Origin: Collimonas fungivorans Ter331
GTDB taxonomy: Bacteria; Pseudomonadota; Gammaproteobacteria; Burkholderiales; Burkholderiaceae_D
Assembly: GCF_000221045.1 (NCBI RefSeq)
Contig: NC_015856.1
Location: forward strand, 2,996,542-3,060,541
Direction: 5' to 3'
DNA length: 64,000 nucleotides
Positions 50,200 to 57,867 of the stretch are shown here, in pieces. Under the pieces are notes generated by a model. That model did no database searches, had not been told where the DNA came from, and saw only the letters and a list, made by a program, of their open reading frames with translations. A program made the translations under genes and the position numbers. Numbering within the stretch: position 1 is the stretch's first letter; each line of letters begins with the position of its first letter.

Positions 50200-52053
50200 A
50201 TGGCATACCAGACAAACCCAGCCCAGCCCGCAGCTCAACCCGCAGCTAAACCTATCGATACTCCTGTCGCAATGAACACTGCCTCGCCAAAAATACTAGA
50301 CCTGCAGCAGATCTTCACCTGGCTGCTGAACGACGGCACGGTTGACAAGAACGAGGTGAAAGCCTTTTATACCCAGGCGCAGGGAATTTTCCGCAACGCC
50401 CCGATCGCGATCCACCCGCTCAATGCGGTAGCCCAGTGCAAGCGCCAGTCGGCGCTGCCGCCGCATCGCGCCATCACCCTGGAATGGCTGACCGAATGGC
50501 TGGCGCGCCAGGTGCAGATGCCGTTCTACCGCATCGACCCGCTGAAGATCGATTTCGCCAAGGTGGCCGATGTCATGTCCGCCAGCTACGCTACCCGCTT
50601 CAACATCCTGCCGGTCGAGCTGAGCCTGACCGACCTGGTGATCGCCACCGCCGAGCCGTTCCGCACCGAATGGCAGGCCGAGATCGCCAAGATTTCACGC
50701 CGCAATATCCGCCTGGTGATCGCCAACCCGCTCGACATCACGCAATACATCACGCAGTTCTTCACACTGGCAAAATCGATCAAGAGCGCCCACAAATCGG
50801 GCGGCCAGGAACTGGCGCTGCGCAACAACTTCGAGCAGCTGGTCGAACTGGGCAGGTCGAACAAGCAAGTCGACGCCAACGACCAGCACATCGTCAACAT
50901 CGTCGACTGGCTGTGGCAGTACGCGTTCGAACAGCGCGCCTCCGACATCCACATGGAACCCAAGCGCGACTTCAGCGCCATCCGGTTCCGCATCGACGGC
51001 GTCTTGCACCAGGTGTACCAGGTGCCGGCAGTGGTCATGATCGCCATGACCGCGCGCATCAAGCTGCTGGGGCGGATGGACGTCATCGAAAAGCGCCGGC
51101 CGCAGGATGGCCGCATCAAGACCCGCACCGCCGGCGGCCAGGAAATCGAGCTGCGCCTGTCGACGCTGCCGACCGCCTTCGGAGAAAAGCTGGTGATGCG
51201 GATTTTCGATCCGGAAGTAGTGGTCAAGACTTTGCCGGAACTCGGCTTCCCGGCCGACGACGCCCTGCGCTGGGACGCGCTGACCAAACGCCCGCACGGC
51301 ATCATCCTGGTGACCGGCCCGACCGGCTCCGGCAAGACCACCACGCTATACACCACGCTCAAGGCGCTGGCTACCTCGGAAGTCAACGTCTGCTCGGTGG
51401 AAGACCCGATCGAAATGGTGGAAGCCTCGTTCAACCAGATGCAGGTCAACCACGGCATCGACCTTACCTTCGCCGACGGCGTGCGGGCCCTGATGCGGCA
51501 GGATCCGGACATCATCATGGTGGGTGAAATCCGCGACCTGGAAACCGCCGAAATGGCGATCCAGGCCGCCCTTACCGGCCACCTGGTGCTGTCGACCCTG
51601 CATACCAACGATGCGCCGTCGGCGGTGATGCGCCTGCTGGAACTGGGCGTGCCGTACTACCTGCTGGAAACCACCTTGATCGGCATCATGGCGCAGCGCC
51701 TGGTGCGCACCCTGTGCACCCATTGCAAGAGCGCCGACGGCCAGGTCGCCGACGATGTCTGGGCCACGCTGGTGGAAAACTGGAATGTGCCCAAGCCGGC
51801 CAATGTCTACCACCCGGTCGGCTGCCCGGAGTGCCGCCAGACCGGCTACCGCGGCCGCACCGGCTTGTACGAGCTGCTGACCGTGACCCAGCCGTTCTCG
51901 AAACTGATCCAGACCGAAACCGATATCCATGCGCTGAAACAGCAAAGCATCCGTGACGGCATGAAACCGCTGCGCTTGGCCGGCGCGCTGAAGGTGCTGG
52001 AAGGCGTGACCACGGTGGAAGAAGTATTGAAAGTGACCTCGGCGCTGACCTGA
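50200..52053 (+). CDS. Orphan GspE/PilB-type secretion ATPase
   Basis: A 617-residue type II secretion/type IV pilus assembly ATPase. N1E-like region (about 130-200), then the hexameric ATPase: Asp box ASDIHMEPKRDFSAIRFRIDG, Walker A GPTGSGKT at residues 373-380, Walker B-type IIMVGEIRDLETAEMAIQAALTGH, His box LSTLHTNDAPSA, and a zinc tetracysteine (C506, C509, C542, C545). The 45-residue N-terminus is Ala/Pro-rich. No other pilus or secretion gene is adjacent, so it acts with components encoded elsewhere. Confidence 0.88.
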   Translation: MAYQTNPAQPAAQPAAKPIDTPVAMNTASPKILDLQQIFTWLLNDGTVDKNEVKAFYTQAQGIFRNAPIAIHPLNAVAQCKRQSALPPHRAITLEWLTEWLARQVQMPFYRIDPLKIDFAKVADVMSASYATRFNILPVELSLTDLVIATAEPFRTEWQAEIAKISRRNIRLVIANPLDITQYITQFFTLAKSIKSAHKSGGQELALRNNFEQLVELGRSNKQVDANDQHIVNIVDWLWQYAFEQRASDIHMEPKRDFSAIRFRIDGVLHQVYQVPAVVMIAMTARIKLLGRMDVIEKRRPQDGRIKTRTAGGQEIELRLSTLPTAFGEKLVMRIFDPEVVVKTLPELGFPADDALRWDALTKRPHGIILVTGPTGSGKTTTLYTTLKALATSEVNVCSVEDPIEMVEASFNQMQVNHGIDLTFADGVRALMRQDPDIIMVGEIRDLETAEMAIQAALTGHLVLSTLHTNDAPSAVMRLLELGVPYYLLETTLIGIMAQRLVRTLCTHCKSADGQVADDVWATLVENWNVPKPANVYHPVGCPECRQTGYRGRTGLYELLTVTQPFSKLIQTETDIHALKQQSIRDGMKPLRLAGALKVLEGVTTVEEVLKVTSALT

Positions 52054-52447
52054 CACGGCAATCCGCCGGCATCGCGGCAATCGATAAAGGGCTGCCCGTC
52101 ATCGCGACGGGCAGCCCTTTTGTCTGTTTGTCATCCCTCGCGATAAATTGCGCCGGCCCTGGCGCCGAAATGGTTGAAATTCCAGGCGCTTCAAAAAAAT
52201 AGCGCTTATCGCCGATTCCGGCGCTGATTTCCAATAGACAATTATTTAACCTTTGCGTAAGCTAAGGCACGCTATCGCCGGCGCCGCTTTTTTGTTCGCT
52301 GATTTGCTTGAAAGCGGCGTCAGTGCTGGCTCAGGGAGATGTGTGTATTTTGCAATACAGGGAGTAGTCTGCAACGAATAGTTTGCAATAAAAAAGACAG
52401 GCGGGAAATCCGCTCCGACCATACGCAGTCAAATCCGGATAAAAATA
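52054..52447. other. 394-bp intergenic region
   Basis: It begins with a strong terminator (52086-52120). The rest, between that terminator and the binding-protein start, holds no convincing gene and must contain that gene's promoter, which I cannot place. Confidence 0.5.
52086..52121 (+). terminator. Terminator after the PilB-like gene
   Basis: A 15-bp perfect stem AAAGGGCTGCCCGTC (52086-52100) / GACGGGCAGCCCTTT (52106-52120) with an ATCGC loop, ending in T4. Confidence 0.88.
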
Positions 52448-53554
52448 ATGAAATTGACACAATTTAATTTCGTCACGGTAGCACTTGTCTTCAGCCTGAT
52501 CAGTTCCGCCTTCGCACAGGAAGATCCAACCTTGTTCCTGAACCGCGCCAATGCCAAGATCGCCAAGGCGATGGCTTTCAAAACCAGCTGGGACGGTCCC
52601 ACCAGCGGTCCCAGAATCGCAGCGCAGAAAAAATCGATCATACTGATCGCCTCGAACCTGAAGAACAACAGCGTGCTGCGCGTCGCCAACGGCGTCAAGG
52701 AAGCAGCGGCGGTGGCCGGCTGGGACGTGTTCGTGATCGACTGCTGGGGCGTCAACAGCAAGCACGCGGAAGCCTTCAGCCGGGCGCTGGCGCTGAAGCC
52801 GAACGGTATCGTCCTGGCCGGGATCGATGCCAACGAACAACCCAAGGAAATGAATGCCGCCCACGCCCAGAGCGTACCGGTGGTCGGCTGGCACGCCTCC
52901 ACCAGGATAGGCCCGAGCGACGGCTTGTTTACCAACGTCACCGCCGATCCCAAGGAAGAGGCGACCATCGCGACCTTGCTCGGCGTAGTCAACTCCAACG
53001 GCAAGGCCGGGGTAGTCGTCTTCACCGACCCCAACAGCCTGTACGCCCAGTCGAAATCGAATGAAGTGGTGGCGGTGGTCAAGCAGTGCCGCAGCTGCAC
53101 CCTGCTCAGCGTGGAAGCATTGCCGGCCACTACCACGGCCGACAAGATGCCGGCCCTGTTGACCGCGCTGGCGCAGCGCTTCGGCAAGAAATGGACGCAT
53201 ATCATCGGCGTCAACGACAACTACCTTGACCTGCTGGCGACGCCGGCCGCGGCCGCGATCATCGCCAGCAACAAGATCGAGGCGCTGTCTGCCGGCGAAG
53301 GTTCCGAATCGGCCTACCAGCGCATCCGCAGCAAGACAGTCCAGCTCGCCACGGTGCCAGAGCCGTTCAGCTTGCAAGGGTGGCAAATCGTCGATGAATT
53401 GAACCGCTCGTTTTCCGGTGAACAAGCCAGCGCCTATACCACCCCGGTCTATCTCGTCACTGAACAGAACATTGCATTCCATGGCGGCCAGCTGAACACC
53501 TTTGAACCGAATAACGGCTACCGCGGCGAGTACAAGAAAATCTGGGGCAAATAA
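52448..53554 (+). CDS. Periplasmic sugar-type substrate-binding protein, no permease nearby
   Basis: A 368-residue type 1 periplasmic binding protein (Peripla_BP_4-like). Signal peptide MKLTQFNFVTVALVFSLISSAFAQ. Two-lobe pattern: IILIASNLKNNSVLRVANGVKEAAAVAGWDVFVID, ALALKPNGIVLAGIDAN, VPVVGWHAST, KAGVVVFTDPNS, HIIGVNDNYLDLL. Unlike ABC sugar-import operons there is no permease or ATPase gene next to it. It may feed a chemoreceptor or a sensor. A PFK gene begins 79 bases downstream. Confidence 0.8.
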   Translation: MKLTQFNFVTVALVFSLISSAFAQEDPTLFLNRANAKIAKAMAFKTSWDGPTSGPRIAAQKKSIILIASNLKNNSVLRVANGVKEAAAVAGWDVFVIDCWGVNSKHAEAFSRALALKPNGIVLAGIDANEQPKEMNAAHAQSVPVVGWHASTRIGPSDGLFTNVTADPKEEATIATLLGVVNSNGKAGVVVFTDPNSLYAQSKSNEVVAVVKQCRSCTLLSVEALPATTTADKMPALLTALAQRFGKKWTHIIGVNDNYLDLLATPAAAAIIASNKIEALSAGEGSESAYQRIRSKTVQLATVPEPFSLQGWQIVDELNRSFSGEQASAYTTPVYLVTEQNIAFHGGQLNTFEPNNGYRGEYKKIWGK

Positions 53555-53633
53555 GGCGATTGGCCGGCGCCCGCGCGATGGAGGTAGAATCGAGCAGACG
53601 GCTCCATTCAACGATGGCTCAAGGAGGAATCCC

Positions 53634-54866
53634 ATGCACCCCCGAAGAATCCTTATCGCGCAAGGCGGCGGACCGACCGCCGTCATCAATCAGTCCCTGG
53701 CGGGAGTAGTGCTGGCGGCGCGCGGCGTGTCCGATGTCGACCTGGTGTACGGCGCCCGCAACGGCGTGCGCGGCATCGTCAACGAAGATTTCCTCGACCT
53801 CGGCCAGGAAACCGCCGCCAACCTGGAGCTGGTGGCCAACACCCCTTCTTCCGCGCTGGGATCGACGCGCGACAAACCCGACCTCAAGTATTGCAAGGAG
53901 ATCATCCAGGTGCTGCAGGCGCACCAGATCAATCACTTCTTCTACATAGGCGGCAACGATTCGTCCGACACCCTGCGCATCCTCAGCCTGGAAGCGGAAA
54001 AGCTGGCCTTTCCCCTGCGCTGCATCCATATTCCGAAGACCATCGACAACGACCTGGTCAGCAACGATCACACGCCGGGTTTCCCATCGGCCGCGCGCTT
54101 CGTGGCGCAGGCGTTTGCCGGCGCCAACCTGGATAACGCCGCCCTGCCTGGGGTTTATGTCGGCGTGGTGATGGGCCGGCATGCCGGCTTCCTGACGGCG
54201 GCCTCAGCGCTGGGCAGGAAATTCGCCGACGACGGGCCGCACCTGATCTACCTGCCGGAACGGGTCTTCGTGCTGGAAAATTTCCTGGCCGATGTGAAGC
54301 AGGCCTACCAGCGTTTCGGCCGCTGCGTGATCGCTGTCTCGGAAGGCATACACGATGCATCCGGCACGCCTATCGCCAGCCTGCTGGCCAAGACGGTGGA
54401 GCGCGACGACCATGGCAACGTGCAGCTATCCGGCAACGGCGCCCTGGCCGACCTGCTGTGCGAAGAGATCAAATCGAAACTGAACATCAAGCGCGTGCGC
54501 GGCGACACCTTCGGCTACCTGCAGCGCTCGTTCATGGGTTGCGTCTCGGATGTGGACCAGCGCGAAGCGCGCGAGGTCGGTGAAAAAGCGCTGCAGTTTG
54601 CCATCAACGACCAGCGCAACGGCACTGTCGCCATCAAGCGCAGCGGCGCCTATTCGATCAACTACGCAGTCAACTATGAATTGCTGGACCTGGATGTGGT
54701 GGCAGGCAAGACCCGGGTCATGGAAGACGAGCTGATCGCCGCCAGCGGCACCGACGTCACCGACGCCTTCCGGCTTTACCTGCAGCCGCTGCTAGGCTCG
54801 GGCATGCCGGACGGTTTCCGGCTGCGCTCGCCTGCCGTCGCAAAAATACGGAACGTCGGCGGCTGA
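53634..54866 (+). CDS. 6-phosphofructokinase, PPi-dependent type
   Basis: A 410-residue phosphofructokinase. ATG at 53634 follows AAGGAGGAAT; the longer frame overlaps the previous gene. Two motif changes point to pyrophosphate rather than ATP as phosphoryl donor: GGNDS at 106-110 (ATP enzymes have GGDGS) and PKTIDND at 134-140 (ATP enzymes have PGTIDND). Other features: AQGGGPTAVINQS, GFPSAARFVAQ, VVMGRHAGFLTAAS. The reaction is fructose-6-phosphate to fructose-1,6-bisphosphate, reversible with PPi. The class I aldolase gene is convergent, so the two may form a metabolic unit. The first Asp of the motif is Asn. Confidence 0.88.
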   Translation: MHPRRILIAQGGGPTAVINQSLAGVVLAARGVSDVDLVYGARNGVRGIVNEDFLDLGQETAANLELVANTPSSALGSTRDKPDLKYCKEIIQVLQAHQINHFFYIGGNDSSDTLRILSLEAEKLAFPLRCIHIPKTIDNDLVSNDHTPGFPSAARFVAQAFAGANLDNAALPGVYVGVVMGRHAGFLTAASALGRKFADDGPHLIYLPERVFVLENFLADVKQAYQRFGRCVIAVSEGIHDASGTPIASLLAKTVERDDHGNVQLSGNGALADLLCEEIKSKLNIKRVRGDTFGYLQRSFMGCVSDVDQREAREVGEKALQFAINDQRNGTVAIKRSGAYSINYAVNYELLDLDVVAGKTRVMEDELIAASGTDVTDAFRLYLQPLLGSGMPDGFRLRSPAVAKIRNVGG

Positions 54867-54869
54867 TCC

Positions 54870-54893
54870 GCATCCCGCGACGAAGCGGGATGC
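54870..54893. terminator. Weak hairpin between PFK and aldolase genes
   Basis: GCATCCCGC (54870-54878) / GCGGGATGC (54885-54893) 9-bp stem between convergent genes. No U-tract is seen, so termination is unproven. Confidence 0.4.
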
Positions 54894-54902
54894 ACGGCCA
54901 CT

Positions 54903-55928
54903 TTATGCAGAGGCTTTTTCCATCGTACTGTCGTACTGCCCGGCATGCGCCAGGCCGTTCAGCCGGCAACGGCGGAAGAAGGTTTTTTGCGCTTCCGCCA
55001 CATTCTGCTCCTGGCCCTTCCAGGTGGTCAGCACCGGCGCCTGCAGCGCCCGGCCGTAAGAGAAGCTGACCGGCCACGGATGCGCGCCCAGCTTGTTCAT
55101 TGCATCCAGATGGGCGGTGGCGTCTTGCGCGCTTTGGCCGCCGGACAGGAACACGATGCCGGGAACCGATGCCGGCACATAACGCGTCAGGCAACGCATG
55201 GTGGCTTCAGCCACTTGCTGCACGCCGGCTTGCTGCGGACACTTCATGCCGGCGATCACCATGTTCGGCTTGAGCAGCATGCCCTCGAACACCACACGCT
55301 GGTTATCCAGTTCGGCGAACACGATTTCCAGCACCTTTGACGTCACCGCTTCGCAGCGCGCGATATCGTGCGAGCCGTCCATCAGCACTTCCGGCTCGAC
55401 GATAGGCACAATCCCGACCTCCTGGCACAGCGCGGCATAACGCGCCAGGGCGTGGGCGTTTGCCTGGATCGCGGAGCTTGTCGGAATGCCTTGCTCGCTG
55501 ATTTCGATCACGCCGCGCCACTTGGCGAACCTGGCCCCCAGCTGCTGGTACTCCAGCAGGCGCTCGCGCAAGCCGTCCAGCCCCTCGGTGATTTTCTCGC
55601 CCGCATGCAGGGCCAGCGGCTTGGCGCCGCTGTCGACCTTGATGCCAGGGATGATGCCGCGCCGCGCCAGCAGCTCGGCAAAAGGCGTGCCGTCGGTCGC
55701 GCTCTGGCGCAGTGTTTCGTCGTACAGGATGACGCCGCCGAGATAGGGCTCGACGCCTTCGGTGGAAAACAGGATTTCACGATAACGGCGGCGGTTTTCT
55801 TCGCTGCACTCGAGTTGGATGACATCAAACCGTTTCTTGATGGTCGGCCCGCTTTCATCCGCCGCCAAGATGCCTTTCTGTCCTGCCACGATGGCGCTGG
55901 CCACCGACTTCAGCTCGTCGATATTCAT
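54903..55928 (-). CDS. Class I fructose-bisphosphate aldolase
   Basis: A 341-residue class I (Schiff-base) aldolase of the animal/plant-like branch. Start ATG at 55928 (MNIDELKSVASAIVAGQKG) has GGGAGC upstream. Features: GILAADESGPTIKKRF, VILYDETLRQ, FAKWRGVIEIS, VPIVEPEVLMDGSHD and the Schiff-base Lys in EGMLLKPNMVIAG; LSGGQSAQDATAHLDAMN near the end. It cleaves fructose-1,6-bisphosphate to dihydroxyacetone-phosphate and glyceraldehyde-3-phosphate. It is convergent with a PPi-type phosphofructokinase. Confidence 0.95.
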   Translation of the reverse strand: MNIDELKSVASAIVAGQKGILAADESGPTIKKRFDVIQLECSEENRRRYREILFSTEGVEPYLGGVILYDETLRQSATDGTPFAELLARRGIIPGIKVDSGAKPLALHAGEKITEGLDGLRERLLEYQQLGARFAKWRGVIEISEQGIPTSSAIQANAHALARYAALCQEVGIVPIVEPEVLMDGSHDIARCEAVTSKVLEIVFAELDNQRVVFEGMLLKPNMVIAGMKCPQQAGVQQVAEATMRCLTRYVPASVPGIVFLSGGQSAQDATAHLDAMNKLGAHPWPVSFSYGRALQAPVLTTWKGQEQNVAEAQKTFFRRCRLNGLAHAGQYDSTMEKASA

Positions 55929-56132
55929 TGCTGGTTGCTCCCAGTGATGACTGCAGACTGCAAAAAGCCCTGCGGAACATGCTGCCACGAATGCATCGGC
56001 AAGGCAACCGCTTGCCGCACTGTGCGTGCCTCCTATGTTGGCTATCGAACTGACAGCGGCCAGTGCCGCGTGGGATTGTGTCCGGCAACCGTCAACACAT
56101 GACAAATCTTTTTTTACCTAGGAGACATGGTT

Positions 56133-56558
56133 ATGAAACGTACAGCATCGGCAGCCTGGAGCGGCGGCCTCAAGGATGGCAAAGGCAATATCTCGACCCA
56201 AAGCGGAGTACTGGCCAATGCCCAATATGGCTTCAATACACGATTCGAGGATGGCCCCGGCACCAATCCGGAAGAATTGATCGCAGCCGCGCATGCCGGC
56301 TGTTTCAGCATGGCCCTGGCGGCCCAGCTGGGCGAAGCCGGCATGACCGCGGAAAGCATCAAGACCAGCGCCGCGGTGACGCTGGAGAAAATTGACGGCG
56401 GCTTCTCGATTACCGCGGTGCACCTGGACCTGGTCGCCAGGATTCCCGGCGCAACCCAGGCCAGCTTCGAGGCGGCGGCGAACAAGGCCAAGACAGGCTG
56501 CCCGGTGTCGAAGCTGCTCAACGCCAAGATTACCCTAGATGCAAAACTGGAAACCTGA
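56133..56558 (+). CDS. osmC: OsmC-family peroxiredoxin
   Basis: A 141-residue OsmC-like thiol peroxidase. Catalytic Cys are in AAAHAGCFSMAL and KTGCPVSKLL, spaced as in OsmC. The upstream ATG at 56127 lies only 2 bases after GGAG, whereas the ATG at 56133 (MKRTASAAWSGG) is 8 bases away, so 56133 is preferred. It reduces organic hydroperoxides. The gene is divergent from the class I aldolase gene and is followed by an OsmB-like gene. Confidence 0.92.
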   Translation: MKRTASAAWSGGLKDGKGNISTQSGVLANAQYGFNTRFEDGPGTNPEELIAAAHAGCFSMALAAQLGEAGMTAESIKTSAAVTLEKIDGGFSITAVHLDLVARIPGATQASFEAAANKAKTGCPVSKLLNAKITLDAKLET

Positions 56559-56668
56559 ATATAGGTCTAGGTGCGCCACCGTACCGACCATGGCCGGTTT
56601 TGCGGCTACTGTTGACTCCAAGGCTAGGACATTTCCCTACGCCTGAGTATTGATAAAGAGGTGTTCTT

Positions 56669-56887
56669 ATGAAAACCATGCAAAAACTTACTGCCACAGC
56701 AATCACTGTTGTCATGTTGCTTGGCCTCGGCGCTTGCGACGGCATGTCGCGTCGCGGGCAGAATACGGCGATCGGCGCCGGTGTAGGTGCGGTCGGCGGT
56801 GCAGTGCTGACCAACGGCAGCGCGCTTGGCACTGTCGGCGGCGCCGCAGTCGGCGGCGTCATCGGTAACCATATCAACGGCCACTAA
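56669..56887 (+). CDS. OsmB-like glycine-zipper lipoprotein
   Basis: A 72-residue lipoprotein. The leader MKTMQKLTATAITVVMLLGLGAC ends in the lipobox LGAC (Cys at residue 23), followed by Gly-rich zipper repeats (AIGAGVGAVGGAVLTNG, GTVGGAAVGGVIGNHI). This matches OsmB/glycine-zipper 2TM lipoproteins. An additional in-frame GGTGTTCTT RBS-like motif is not clear, but the ATG has GAGG 10 bases before it. It is convergent with the Crp/Fnr-type gene. Confidence 0.85.
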   Translation: MKTMQKLTATAITVVMLLGLGACDGMSRRGQNTAIGAGVGAVGGAVLTNGSALGTVGGAAVGGVIGNHINGH

Positions 56888-56889
56888 TT

Positions 56890-57582
56890 TCAGCACAGCA
56901 GTGCCGCATACACCTGCCGCTCAACAGCATAGCAGCCGCACGCGGCTGCTTCCAGCCCCAGCCTGTCCAACACCTTGAGGTTGCCGCGCCGGTACTCTAT
57001 CAAGCCGCTGCGTTGCAGGGCGCTGGCGGCGGCGGTAATGCCTTCGCGGCGCACGCCGAGCATGGCCGCCAGGAATTCGTGGGTAACGCGGAAACTGTCG
57101 GAATGCGCCCGGTCCTGGCTCATCAGCAGCCAGCGCGCCAGGCGCGGACCGATCAGGTGGAAACGCAGGCAGGCGGCCGAAGTCGCCATTTGCGCCATGC
57201 GTACATACAGATAGTGGTGCATGGCGCGCAGCAACGCCGGACTATGCGCCAGTTCGCCTCGAAAATCGTTGACGCCGATACGCCGTGCGGCGCCAGGACT
57301 TTGCACCACCGCATGCACCGGCGCCGTCGCCACGCCCAGCGCCATCTGCACCCCCAGCATGCCTTCCCGCCCTACCATGCCGACTTCCACTCCCGGGCTG
57401 CCCTCAATCCGGGCAACCAATGAAATCGACGCTTCGGTAGGGAAATACACATGGCGGATAGCGTTGCCAGGTTCGCATAACACTTCACCCAGCACCAGCT
57501 CGACCGGCTCACTGACAGACAGCAGGTGCAGGCGATCCTTGCGCGGAAGCAGCTCGATCAGATGGTTCTCGACGGTGCCCAA
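56890..57582 (-). CDS. Crp/Fnr-family regulator with TTG start
   Basis: A 230-residue regulator if started at the TTG at 57582 (LGTVENHLIELLPRKDRLHLL), which has GGAGA 6 bases upstream. The longer frame to 57762 begins at another TTG and its extra N-terminus has no homology-like content. Features are a cNMP-like barrel (LGEVLCEPGNAIRHVYFPTEASISLVARIEG, VGMVGREGMLGVQMALG) and a C-terminal winged helix (VTHEFLAAMLGVRREGITAAASALQRSGLIEYRRG). This branch is often a light/stress-type regulator in beta-proteobacteria. It is divergent from the MORN/protease gene. Confidence 0.8.
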   Translation of the reverse strand: MGTVENHLIELLPRKDRLHLLSVSEPVELVLGEVLCEPGNAIRHVYFPTEASISLVARIEGSPGVEVGMVGREGMLGVQMALGVATAPVHAVVQSPGAARRIGVNDFRGELAHSPALLRAMHHYLYVRMAQMATSAACLRFHLIGPRLARWLLMSQDRAHSDSFRVTHEFLAAMLGVRREGITAAASALQRSGLIEYRRGNLKVLDRLGLEAAACGCYAVERQVYAALLC

Positions 57583-57867
57583 ACTGATTCTCCGGTATAT
57601 TGCCGGTCCGTCAGCTGCACGGGCCGGGATGAAGATCGCGTTGTTGGCGAATACGATGTCGCGGTGGTGACAACAGTTTGCGGCAAGCGGTCGCGGCTGA
57701 CCGTCTGCTAGCGCACATAACGCAGACTTGATTGAGGCGCCCCACGATGCCTGAAACAACACCGATAGCGATGGAAGCTGGATTTTTATGCAAAAGACAA
57801 GCTCTCATGTTAAATTTCCGTACCGCAACTCGCGGCAGCTCAACATCTTTCGAAAACAGGGAAATAC

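Noticed and set aside
50436-51527. 363-aa second-frame product inside the PilB-like gene
   Set aside because: Same-strand frame shadow of a strongly supported ATPase, rich in Arg/Pro/His.
56890-57762. Crp/Fnr product starting at 57762
   Set aside because: The extra 60 residues start at a TTG without a ribosome binding site and do not resemble the family; a GGAGA sits before the TTG at 57582.
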